This document shows positions 39,726 to 48,300 of a DNA stretch of 64,000 nt, in pieces (positions within the stretch are counted from its first letter, which is position 1; every line of letters starts with the position of its first letter). The DNA lies in NCBI RefSeq assembly GCF_014706615.1, contig NZ_CP054877.1, positions 124,001-188,000 of the forward strand, read 5' to 3'. The DNA is from Candidatus Vesicomyosocius sp. SY067_SCS001. Lineage in GTDB: Bacteria > Pseudomonadota > Gammaproteobacteria > PS1 > Pseudothioglobaceae. Under the pieces are notes generated by a model. That model was not told where the DNA came from. It worked only from the letters and a program-made list of their open reading frames with translations, and did not search any database. Position numbers and translations under genes: made by a program.

Positions 39726-40616
39726 ATGATTCGAAATATTCTTTTTAAGAAACAGATAATTATTCAAAAAATTAGACAGTTCTTTAGGGAACAAGAAGTT
39801 TTGGAAGTTCAAACACCTATACTACAGAACACATCAACTAGTGATGTTTATATTGATAGTATTTCACTTACTATTAATGCTGATATTGGCATACAAAGTA
39901 CCCAGTATTTACATACTTCCCCAGAGTTAGAAATGAAAAAACTTTTAGCCCAAGGTAGTGGTGATATTTATCAAATTTGCCAAGTATTTCGTAATAATGA
40001 ATATGGTGAACAAAATTTTAATGAATTTACTCTGCTTGAATACTATCGTTTGGGTTTTGATATTCATCAGTTGATGGCTGATATGGTTAATTTATTGAGA
40101 ATGTTAGGCATTCAAGATAAAGTGTATCAATTATCTTATGCTCAAGTTTTTAGTCAATATGCTAATATTGATATTTTAAATACTGATATTGTTTCACTTA
40201 AAATAATCGCCTCAAAATTAGGGTTAAGTACTGATTTTATTTGGATTGAAGATTTACAAATGTTATTATTTGTTCATTTAGTTGAACCAAAATTAAAAAA
40301 CTTGCCATTATGTTTTATTTATGATTATCCTAAGTCACAATCTACACTCGCTAAAGTTAGAAATAAAGTAGCTAAACGTTTTGAGTTATATTTGAATGGC
40401 GTTGAAGTAGCAAATGGCTATGATGAATTACAAACTAAGGATGAGTATCAACAGGTTTTTATATGTGAAAATAACAAGCGTAAACAATTTAGTAAGCTTA
40501 TATCTCAAATTGATGTGTCATTTCTGTCTAAGCTTAGTAAACCTTTGCCTCAATGTACTGGAGTAGCGATAGGTATTAATAGATTATTAACACAAATTAA
40601 TGAAATTAAGATTTAA
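39726..40616 (+). CDS. epmA: Elongation factor P-(R)-beta-lysine ligase
   Basis: A class II lysyl-tRNA-synthetase paralogue that lacks the anticodon domain and attaches beta-lysine to EF-P. At 296 aa it has motif 1 (FFREQEVLEVQTPIL), motif 2 (FRNNEYGEQNFNEFTLLEYYR) and motif 3 (GVAIGINRLL), plus LHTSPELEMKKLL and LNGVEVANGYDEL. It sits directly after its substrate gene efp. The partner aminomutase gene epmB, which makes (R)-beta-lysine, is not in this window. Confidence 0.94.
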   Translation: MIRNILFKKQIIIQKIRQFFREQEVLEVQTPILQNTSTSDVYIDSISLTINADIGIQSTQYLHTSPELEMKKLLAQGSGDIYQICQVFRNNEYGEQNFNEFTLLEYYRLGFDIHQLMADMVNLLRMLGIQDKVYQLSYAQVFSQYANIDILNTDIVSLKIIASKLGLSTDFIWIEDLQMLLFVHLVEPKLKNLPLCFIYDYPKSQSTLAKVRNKVAKRFELYLNGVEVANGYDELQTKDEYQQVFICENNKRKQFSKLISQIDVSFLSKLSKPLPQCTGVAIGINRLLTQINEIKI

Positions 40617-40643
40617 TCATAATTTTAATTAGTTAAAAAAATT

Positions 40644-42014
40644 ATGATTAAATTTATCTATCTTATTCTTTTATTTTCTTTACCAATACAAGCATTACAA
40701 ATTCTACAATCCATTAACGATAATCAAGTTATTCATCAACTAGATGTACCTCAGTTAGATACGTTATTGTCTGCTGAACAATTATTACCTAAATTAAAAA
40801 AATTAGCTAAGCGTGGTGATGCTAGGTCGCAATTTAGTTTAGCTAAAATGTATTATAATGGTATTAATGTAACAAAAGATAACAAACTTGCTTTTTATTG
40901 GTACTTGCAAGTAGCTGAAAAGGGCTATGCAAGTGCGCAATTTAATGTAGCTAATAGTTATTTTTATGGCTTAGGGATTGGTAAAGACTTGGAGCAAGCA
41001 TTTAATTGGTATAAAAAAGCAGTAAAGAATGGTCATCTACAAGCGCAATATAACTTAGCAACCTTATACTTGAATGGTGATGGTGTTGAAAAAAATAACA
41101 AACAAGCTGTTTATTGGTATCAAAAATCAGCTGAACAAGGTTATTTAGAGGCGTACTATCATTTGGCATTATTGCAATTGATAGGTAACGGTATTGATAA
41201 AGATATTAAAAAGGCTTTAGCTATTTTACTTGATTTGTCGTCTAAAGGCCATCAATTGTCTCAGTATCAATTGTATTTGATTTACAATAAAGGTGAGATT
41301 GTTGTTAAGAATGATGTATTAGCCAAAACTTATTTACTTAAAGCTGTAAAAGGGGGATATGCTAAAGCTCAATATCAATTAGGAAAAAGCTTTCTTGATC
41401 AAGACATGGATAAAGAGATGGCTGTTCATTATTTAGAATTAGCGGCTAATCAAAAAAATGTGTTAGCGTTTAATTTGTTAGAAACATTACAATCTAAATT
41501 ACAGAAAGAGGTACAAAATAGACAGAAAAAAGATACAATACATTTTGCTACAAATACCGAGAAATCAATAGCGGCTTTTGCATCACCTACGGTAGGGGTT
41601 CCTAAACAGGATATTTTGCCTGTTAGATTTAACAGTGTTGCAGCTAATCTTATCCCTAATCAAAGTGAGATTGCTAGTTCACTTAGTTATAATATTAAAT
41701 CACATGTTAATTTAGAAGGGTTATTTCTCAATGCTAAGCAAAGTAATCCTATCGCTCAATATAATTTAAATATGCTCTATCAGAAGAGTATGGGCTGGGG
41801 CGTACGCAAGGAAAATAGAGTAGCATTTATATTAATACATAAAGCTGCTAATCAAGGTGATACTCAGTCTCAAAATATCCTAGCTAAAATGTATATAAAT
41901 GGTGTGGGTATTCATGTAGATTATAACAAGGCGTATTATTGGGCGAGCGTAACAACTAGTAAAGGTAGTAAAGAAGGTAAGCGTATTTTATTGTATCTAA
42001 TCGCTAATTTATAA
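40644..42014 (+). CDS. Secreted Sel1-repeat (TPR-like) protein
   Basis: A 456-aa protein with an N-terminal signal peptide (MIKFIYLILLFSLPIQA, cleavage near residue 17). It has at least six Sel1-like repeats between about residues 50 and 260 and two near the C-terminus, each with the A-x2-QF/Y-x-LA-x-x-Y-x-G-x-G pattern (for example SAQFNVANSYFYGLGIGKD and QAQYNLATLYLNGDGVEKN). Such helical solenoids scaffold protein interactions, often in the periplasm. A 120-aa non-repetitive linker separates the two repeat blocks. No specific function can be read, and an exported role at the host interface is speculation. Confidence 0.8.
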   Translation: MIKFIYLILLFSLPIQALQILQSINDNQVIHQLDVPQLDTLLSAEQLLPKLKKLAKRGDARSQFSLAKMYYNGINVTKDNKLAFYWYLQVAEKGYASAQFNVANSYFYGLGIGKDLEQAFNWYKKAVKNGHLQAQYNLATLYLNGDGVEKNNKQAVYWYQKSAEQGYLEAYYHLALLQLIGNGIDKDIKKALAILLDLSSKGHQLSQYQLYLIYNKGEIVVKNDVLAKTYLLKAVKGGYAKAQYQLGKSFLDQDMDKEMAVHYLELAANQKNVLAFNLLETLQSKLQKEVQNRQKKDTIHFATNTEKSIAAFASPTVGVPKQDILPVRFNSVAANLIPNQSEIASSLSYNIKSHVNLEGLFLNAKQSNPIAQYNLNMLYQKSMGWGVRKENRVAFILIHKAANQGDTQSQNILAKMYINGVGIHVDYNKAYYWASVTTSKGSKEGKRILLYLIANL

Positions 42015-42803
42015 TTTTTGGGAAGATATAGTGTTAAAAGATATAACAGACATGTATGCAGTGGGAGTTTTTATGCGATAATTACTGGTATTGTTATTTG
42101 TATAAACTTGAGATCGAAGATATGGGTAATATTTTAAAATAGTTCGTCATTATATATATGAATAAAGTTTACAATACTTATATTATGAAATGTTCCAACA
42201 GCTGGCGCTAGATTGTTTCATTATTGACTTGAATTAGGGCGATAAATTTAATTAGTTACAGGGTCATATTTTGTTCGACTTTTGTATGAGGAAAAGATAT
42301 TATTTAATTAGTGATGTAGAAACTATGTATTTATCAGATATTTTTATAAGTAAATACATTCATTAAGGTAATGAAGTAAATAAAAACTAGGTTGATTTAT
42401 ATATCGAATTAACTGTTTTTAGTTTATGTATAAATACCACTTATTACCACTAGGATTTTTGGTTAATGTTTGTTTTTATATATTATTAATAGCTATTTTG
42501 CTGAATTGGTTAAGGATGGAATGTCATTAGAAGTAGACTCTAAAGGTTAATAATTTTTTAGGAAAAATTACTACTTGATAGTATCTGTAATTTCATAGGT
42601 GAAAGGTTATGCTTTATTGAATTTATAAGGATAAAGCTTAAATTGGTTTAAAATATTGGCGTGGTCGGTACAAATATTTGGTACATATGGACAGGAGAGT
42701 GGAAAGTTGAAGTATTAAACTAACAAGATTAAATTTTATTAACCAAAATATTCATTTATAAAAAGAAAGATGGGTTAAAGTTGTATTTGCCTTAAAAGAA
42801 AAA
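42015..42803. other. 789-bp spacer upstream of argG
   Basis: No intact gene. Scattered plus-strand frames of 20-35 codons occur (for example around 42280-42365 and 42655-42718), and none was recognised. The pattern of short open pieces separated by stops is what an old pseudogene looks like, but I cannot name it. The argG ATG has only a weak purine-rich ribosome site (AAAAGAAAAA). Confidence 0.5.
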
Positions 42804-44015
42804 ATGGACAAAACAAGTATAAATAAAGTGGTATTAGCCTACTCAGGTGGATTAGATACAAGTATTATTGTTAAATGGCTACAAGATACTTATCAGTGTG
42901 AAGTAGTTACTTTCACGGCTGATATTGGTCAAGGTGAAGAGGTAGAGCCTGCACGTGTCAAGGCAGAAGCTGCTGGTGTCAAAGAAATTTATATTGAAGA
43001 TTTACGTGAAGAATTTGCACGTAATTTTGTATTTCCTATGTTTCGTGCTAATGCTATTTATGAAGGTGAGTATTTATTAGGAACTTCTATTGCTCGTCCT
43101 CTTATTTCCAAACGCTTAGTAGAGATTGCTCAACAAGTGGGTGCAGATGCAATTAGTCACGGTGCAACAGGAAAAGGTAACGACCAAGTTCGCTTTGAGT
43201 TGAATGCTTATGCGTTAAATGCAGATATTCAAGTGATAGCACCATGGCGTGAGTGGGATTTGTCTTCACGTGAAAGTTTAATGGATTATGCACAAAAACA
43301 TGGCATTGAAATTGATTACAAAAAACAATCTAAAAAATCTCCTTATTCAATGGATGCAAATTTATTACATATTTCTTATGAAGGTAATATTTTAGAAGAC
43401 CCTTGGACAGAACCTGAAGAGGATATGTGGCGTTGGACACTTTCGCCTGAAAATGCACCCGATAAGGTAGAATATGTAGAAATGACTTTTAAAAAAGGAG
43501 ATATAATAGCTATTAATGGTAAAGTAATGAGCCCTGCATCTGTGATGGAAGATTTAAATAAACGTGCAGGTGCGCATGGTATTGGTCGTGATGATATTGT
43601 GGAAAATCGTTTTGTTGGTATGAAATCTAGGGGTTGCTATGAAACACCTTCAGGTACTGTTATGCTAAAGGCGCGTCGTGCCATGGAATCACTCACGCTT
43701 GATCGTGCAGCTGCTCACCTAAAAGATGAGCTTATGCCTAAATATGCTGAAATGGTTTATAATGGTTTCTGGTTCGCGCCTGAGCGCGAAATGTTACAAG
43801 CTGCTATTGATAAAACCCAAGAAACTGTTAGTGGTGTTGTTCGTCTTAAGTTTTATAAAGGAAACGTTACTGTCGTAGGTCGTCAATCTAAGAATAGTTT
43901 GTTTAGTGAAAAAATTGTTACCTTTGAGAATGATGATGGTATATATAATCAAAAAGATGCTGCTGGATTTATTAAACTTAATGCGCTGCGTTTGTGTCTT
44001 AATACAATAAAATAA
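42804..44015 (+). CDS. argG: Argininosuccinate synthase
   Basis: Ligates citrulline and aspartate with ATP in arginine synthesis. The 403-aa product has the N-type ATP pyrophosphatase motif [17 protein letters not shown] (residues 10-26), [34 protein letters not shown] and the [16 protein letters not shown] signature. The length and motifs are those of the common bacterial short type. It stands alone, with argH not adjacent. Confidence 0.97.
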   Translation: MDKTSINKVVLAYSGGLDTSIIVKWLQDTYQCEVVTFTADIGQGEEVEPARVKAEAAGVKEIYIEDLREEFARNFVFPMFRANAIYEGEYLLGTSIARPLISKRLVEIAQQVGADAISHGATGKGNDQVRFELNAYALNADIQVIAPWREWDLSSRESLMDYAQKHGIEIDYKKQSKKSPYSMDANLLHISYEGNILEDPWTEPEEDMWRWTLSPENAPDKVEYVEMTFKKGDIIAINGKVMSPASVMEDLNKRAGAHGIGRDDIVENRFVGMKSRGCYETPSGTVMLKARRAMESLTLDRAAAHLKDELMPKYAEMVYNGFWFAPEREMLQAAIDKTQETVSGVVRLKFYKGNVTVVGRQSKNSLFSEKIVTFENDDGIYNQKDAAGFIKLNALRLCLNTIK

Positions 44016-44072
44016 CTCATTTTTTTAAATATTTAAATTATAGTAAAGAGTATAGGCTGGCAGTTTTTTTGG

Positions 44073-44146
44073 TGGAGGCTGGGACCGGAGTCGAACCGGT
44101 CTATAAGGCTTTGCAGGCCTCTGCATAACCGCTTTGCTACCCAGCC
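44073..44146 (-). tRNA. tRNA-Cys (anticodon GCA)
   Basis: A complete minus-strand cloverleaf. The acceptor stem is GGCTGGG/CCCAGCC with T discriminator, the anticodon loop CTGCAAA gives GCA, and the T-arm has GGTTCGACTCC. CCA is encoded and the length is 74 nt. It lies in a small tRNA-rich strip with tRNA-Gly, pgsA and tRNA-Arg, all on the minus strand. Confidence 0.95.
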
Positions 44147-44225
44147 ACATTAAAAAATCTGTCAAGCGGATAAATAATAAAGACCTGTGTTATTCCTTTT
44201 TTGGGAGAATATAGTCTTTTTAACT

Positions 44226-44301
44226 TGGAGCGGGAAACGAGATTCGAACTCGCGACATTCACGTTGGCAACGTGATGCTCTACCAACTGAGCTATTCCCG
44301 C
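44226..44301 (-). tRNA. tRNA-Gly (anticodon GCC)
   Basis: A complete minus-strand cloverleaf. The acceptor stem is GCGGGAA/TTCCCGC, the D-arm is AGCTCAGTTGGTAGAGC, the anticodon loop TTGCCAA gives GCC, and the T-arm has GAGTTCGAATCTC. CCA is encoded and the length is 76 nt. It lies 79 bp upstream (minus-strand sense) of tRNA-Cys. pgsA-tRNA-Gly-tRNA-Cys is a conserved gammaproteobacterial order. Confidence 0.95.
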
Positions 44302-44361
44302 AATAGGTGATGAATTATAGTGTTTTTTAAATAATAGTCAAGTTAGATATGGCATTAATTA

Positions 44362-44940
44362 TTAAAAGTTTTGCGCTCCTTTTTTTAGATAAATAAATCC
44401 AGACCATAAAGTTAAAAAAGTTGCTATTAACAATAAAGTAACACCGATTTTAAAACTTGGTAACCCAAAAAAAGACTGTTGATACAATAAAAACAAAATA
44501 GCAAATATTTGCATAAAAGTTTTTATTTTACCTATCCAAGAAACATTAATATTCGATCTTTGGCCAATAGTTCCCATCCATTCTCTAAGTGCTGAGATTA
44601 AAATTTCACGTGAAATAATAATAAGTGCACAAACACTAATATACCAATGTGTATCAGTTGGGTAGAAATCTACTAGTAGAATTAGTGCAGTGGAGACCAT
44701 AAGTTTATCTGCAACCGGGTCTAAAAAAGCACCAAGTTGTGAGGTCATATCTAACTTTCTTGCTAAGTATCCATCAAAATAATCCGTTGCACTAATGAGT
44801 GCATAAGTACTTGTAAGTAAGAAATTAATCCAAGTAAAAACAGGTGTTATGGAGTAGGTAGGCTGAAAATAATATAAACTTACAAACACTGGAATTAGAA
44901 AAATTCTTGACAGAGTTAGAATGTTTGGAATTGTGACCAT
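44362..44940 (-). CDS. pgsA: CDP-diacylglycerol-glycerol-3-phosphate 3-phosphatidyltransferase
   Basis: Makes phosphatidylglycerophosphate, the precursor of phosphatidylglycerol and cardiolipin, in the inner membrane. The 192-aa product has several hydrophobic helices and the CDP-alcohol phosphotransferase motif D-x2-DG-x2-AR-x8-G-x3-D-x3-D, read as DYFDGYLARKLD followed by LGAFLDPVADK. It is followed by tRNA-Gly and tRNA-Cys on the same strand, as in E. coli. uvrC, which often precedes pgsA, is absent and tRNA-Arg is there instead. Confidence 0.96.
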   Translation of the reverse strand: MVTIPNILTLSRIFLIPVFVSLYYFQPTYSITPVFTWINFLLTSTYALISATDYFDGYLARKLDMTSQLGAFLDPVADKLMVSTALILLVDFYPTDTHWYISVCALIIISREILISALREWMGTIGQRSNINVSWIGKIKTFMQIFAILFLLYQQSFFGLPSFKIGVTLLLIATFLTLWSGFIYLKKGAQNF

Positions 44941-44975
44941 GGGTTGATTGTTATGATAAGTATCGGAAAAAGATA

Positions 44976-45052
44976 TGGCGCGCTCGGCAGGAGTCGAACC
45001 TGCAACCGATCGGTTCGTAGCCGATTACTCTATCCAGTTGAGCTACGAGCGC
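44976..45052 (-). tRNA. tRNA-Arg (anticodon ACG)
   Basis: A complete minus-strand cloverleaf. The acceptor stem is GCGCTCG/CGAGCGC, the anticodon loop CTACGAA gives ACG (A34 is presumably edited to inosine by TadA to read CGN), and the T-arm has AGGTTCGACTCCT. CCA is encoded and the length is 77 nt. It lies between murF and pgsA. Confidence 0.95.
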
Positions 45053-45089
45053 ATCAAGGGCGTCATTATCTCTATATTTGAATTAAAGG

Positions 45090-46385
45090 TCAAGGTGAAT
45101 TAAACTTATTTTTTAGTAAGTCAACTAACTTATTTAGTTTTGCTATTCTAGAACCTTTTATTAATATAGTAGCGTTAGTATGGTTATTTAGTAGATGGTT
45201 AGCTAATTGTTGTTTTTTTTTGAAGTGGATACTACAGTAGTTTAACGCTATTTTTCCATAGCTATAAAAATTATTGGCAGATTTTTTTGCTAATTGTCCA
45301 ATTTTAAAATGGAATATTTCTGAATCATCGCCTAATTCTTCCATAGCACCGAGTACAATAATTTTTTCTCCAGAAAAATTCTGTAAGGTTTTAAGAGCGA
45401 CAGTAGTCGAGTATGGATTAGCATTGTAAGTATCGTTAATAATTCTAAATTGTTTAGTATGGATAATTTCTAACCTACCAGGTTCTGCTTTTGTTGCTTC
45501 TAAACCTTGTTTGATTAGGTTTATATCAATTCCTAATGCATATACACAGGCACTAGCTGCTAGGGCATTATCAATATTGTGCGTACCAATCAAGTTAAGT
45601 GTGATTGCTATTTTTTGCTGATGAATGTTTAAATCAAACTTATTATTAATAATATTACTAGCAAAAATATCACCATTATTACCACTTACTTTAGTATTCT
45701 CTTGAGGGGTAAAACTAACATCACCTGTAAAAATGCTTTGAGTATTAACAATATTTTTAGAGTCGTTTGAATAAATTTCACCCTTGGCTTTGACTAAATT
45801 ATCAAATCCACCGAATGTACCAATGTGTGCATCAAATGTATTAGTCACAATAGCAATATCAGGATTAACTATTTTACGAAGATGTGAAATTTCACCTAAA
45901 TGGTTAGCTCCCATTTCGATCACTGCATATTGGTGTTGTTCTTCTAATTTCAATAAAGTCATTGGAACACCTAAGTGGTTATTTAGATTGCCTTGAGTTT
46001 TTAATGTTGGTGCTTGTAAACTTAGAATATTAGCTAGCATATTTTTGGTAGTAGTTTTACCATTACTACCTGTAATAGCAATAACAATAGGTTTGATATT
46101 TTGGAGGTGCCAACTAGCAATTGTACTAAGTGCAGTTTGTGTATCATTCACAACTAATATTGGTAACTGACTATCTACAGATTTATTAGCAATGATTGCT
46201 ACTGCACCCATTTGTTGTGCTTGATAGATATAGTCATGTGCATCAAAGTTGTCGCCAACCAAAGCTATAAATAATGCGCCATCCATGCGTTTTCGAGTAT
46301 CAGTATAAATGCCTTTAAATTTAACATTGACAGAGTAGTCTATTTTTAATACTTTAGCAATAGTACTTGTAGTAGTTTGTAGCAT
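45090..46385 (-). CDS. murF: UDP-N-acetylmuramoyl-tripeptide-D-alanyl-D-alanine ligase
   Basis: Adds D-Ala-D-Ala to the UDP-MurNAc tripeptide, the last cytoplasmic peptide step of peptidoglycan precursor synthesis. The 431-aa product has the Mur-ligase ATP motif VIAITGSNGKTTTKNML, the NNHLGVPMTLL and AVIEMGANHLGEI segments typical of MurF, and NDTYNANPYST in the C-terminal part. murE lies 391 bp upstream on the same strand. The rest of the dcw cluster (mraY, murD, ftsW, murG) is not nearby. Confidence 0.95.
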   Translation of the reverse strand: MLQTTTSTIAKVLKIDYSVNVKFKGIYTDTRKRMDGALFIALVGDNFDAHDYIYQAQQMGAVAIIANKSVDSQLPILVVNDTQTALSTIASWHLQNIKPIVIAITGSNGKTTTKNMLANILSLQAPTLKTQGNLNNHLGVPMTLLKLEEQHQYAVIEMGANHLGEISHLRKIVNPDIAIVTNTFDAHIGTFGGFDNLVKAKGEIYSNDSKNIVNTQSIFTGDVSFTPQENTKVSGNNGDIFASNIINNKFDLNIHQQKIAITLNLIGTHNIDNALAASACVYALGIDINLIKQGLEATKAEPGRLEIIHTKQFRIINDTYNANPYSTTVALKTLQNFSGEKIIVLGAMEELGDDSEIFHFKIGQLAKKSANNFYSYGKIALNYCSIHFKKKQQLANHLLNNHTNATILIKGSRIAKLNKLVDLLKNKFNSP

Positions 46386-46776
46386 AAGGTTTATGATTAG
46401 TTCTTCCTATTATAAAATATCTTAAAAGAAACAACTAACATCTATTTGAAAATTTTTATCGATTTTTACCAATACATTCAATATTCTACGACAATTTTAG
46501 ACATAGAGATGATTTTGATAGAATTTATCTTCCATTCTTAGTGTTCATGTTAATTATGACATGTTTTTTTGTATTTAATATTGAATTAGCATTTTTTAAA
46601 TGGTTAAATATTTCTTGTTAAGATTTTCATTCAATAAAGAACCTTTATAGTAAATAGTACTCAAGTAGTTTGTATAATTTACAATAACTATGGTGTTTAT
46701 GTAAATACATATAATAGGTTGTTAATATAAAAATATTTTTATCTAGAAATTTTATTTGTTGATTTTTAACTAAAAA
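46386..46776. other. 391-bp spacer between murE and murF
   Basis: A/T-rich with stops in all frames. No remnant or RNA recognised. murE and murF are usually fused or overlapping in the dcw cluster, so a spacer of this size is unusual. murF probably needs its own promoter here. Confidence 0.55.
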
Positions 46777-48171
46777 TTAAATATCTTTAATGCTGTTTTG
46801 TGCAATTTGAAAATCATTCAGATAGATTATTTTATCAAATAATTGTTGTGTTGTTTCATGCCCTTTACCAGTAATTAGTAAACATTCATTTTTTTTAAGA
46901 GTTGTCATTGTAGTCTCAATAGCAAGTTGTCTATCTTTAATGATATCCAATTTGAAACTATCGTCAATACCACTTAATATGTCATTAATAATGGTTTGTG
47001 GATTCTCAGATCTTGGATTGTCATTGGTTAAGATAATACTATCTGCTAATTTTGAAGCAATTCTACCCATTTTTGAACGTTTGTTTCTATCCCTATTACC
47101 ACCGCAACCAAAGACAATACGAATTTTAAAGTTTGGATAGTGTTTTTGTAAAGTTATGATGACGTTCTCAATAGCATTAGGTGTATGAGCATAATCTATC
47201 CAAGCATGATAGTGGTCAATTTTTTGCATTCTGCCAGGTGGTGTTGATAGTTGATAAAGTAATGGTATTATATTATTGCGTTTAAATCCAAGTGCTTCAA
47301 CACTATTTAATGTTGCTAGAATGTTTAGTAAATTAAACTCACCTAAAAATGGAATTTCAAAAACATAATGATCTAATTGTACTAAGAAGCCTTGTTGAAT
47401 GATTTTAATTGAATTAAAATCACTTAGAGAATAGCTAGTTTGCTTTTTCCCTTTACTAACTTTTAGGAAGTGTTTATAATGATGATCATCTCGATTAAGA
47501 ATGACAGATTTGACACAACTAAGAGTGAATAATCTTTGCTTAGTTGCTTGATACTCATCAAGTGTGTGATGATAATCAAGATGATCCTGAGTAAGATTAG
47601 TAAATACTGCTTGTTTAATATTAAGTCCAGCAATTCTATTTTGAGCAAGCGCATGTGAAGATATTTCAATTACAGCATAGTGAATGTTTTGTTGATAGTA
47701 ATGATGTAATACTCGGTATAGTGTTAAAATATCTGGAGTTGTATTAAAGTGAATTTGCTCATTATGAGTAATCCCTAAAGTGCCAATTAAACCATTTTTG
47801 ATCCCTAGTTTCTCCAAAAGCTGTGAAACAAGGTAAGTAACAGAAGTTTTACCATTTGTGCCTGTAACCCCAATCACATTAATTTTTGTAGCGTTATTAT
47901 AAAAAGTGTTTGCCAGTATTTGTAAATATTTATGTAAGTTATTAATACGAATAGATGGAATAGCACATTCTATCTCTTTTGAGTCAACTAATATAGCAAC
48001 ACAGCCTTTATCAATTGCTTGTTTTATATAATCGGTACCGTTTGTTGACTTTCCTTGAAGAGCGATAAATAAGTCTCCGGGTTGTGCGCTTTGAGTGTTA
48101 AGACATAGACCTTTTATTTCTATATCTATTTTAGTTTGTATAATGTTGATCAAAAGTTGAGAAATATTCAT
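46777..48171 (-). CDS. murE: UDP-N-acetylmuramoyl-L-alanyl-D-glutamate-2,6-diaminopimelate ligase
   Basis: Adds meso-diaminopimelate to the peptidoglycan precursor. The 464-aa product has VIGVTGTNGKTSVTYLVSQL for ATP, TTPDILTLYRVL, the VIEISSHALAQNRI block with the carbamylated-lysine region, and the DAP-specificity motif DNPRSENP, so the wall is of the meso-DAP type. The C-terminal GKGHETTQ is typical. It is divergent from soxB across 129 bp. Confidence 0.96.
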   Translation of the reverse strand: MNISQLLINIIQTKIDIEIKGLCLNTQSAQPGDLFIALQGKSTNGTDYIKQAIDKGCVAILVDSKEIECAIPSIRINNLHKYLQILANTFYNNATKINVIGVTGTNGKTSVTYLVSQLLEKLGIKNGLIGTLGITHNEQIHFNTTPDILTLYRVLHHYYQQNIHYAVIEISSHALAQNRIAGLNIKQAVFTNLTQDHLDYHHTLDEYQATKQRLFTLSCVKSVILNRDDHHYKHFLKVSKGKKQTSYSLSDFNSIKIIQQGFLVQLDHYVFEIPFLGEFNLLNILATLNSVEALGFKRNNIIPLLYQLSTPPGRMQKIDHYHAWIDYAHTPNAIENVIITLQKHYPNFKIRIVFGCGGNRDRNKRSKMGRIASKLADSIILTNDNPRSENPQTIINDILSGIDDSFKLDIIKDRQLAIETTMTTLKKNECLLITGKGHETTQQLFDKIIYLNDFQIAQNSIKDI

Positions 48172-48300
48172 ATTTTAGTATTATAAGATTTTTTTCTGAT
48201 TTTTTAATAATAATGTTATTATTTAGTGTATCTTTATGGGTTAATAAATCTGTTAAAATTTTAATTATCTTATCTAATAAATAGTTTTTTTGGGGAGAGT

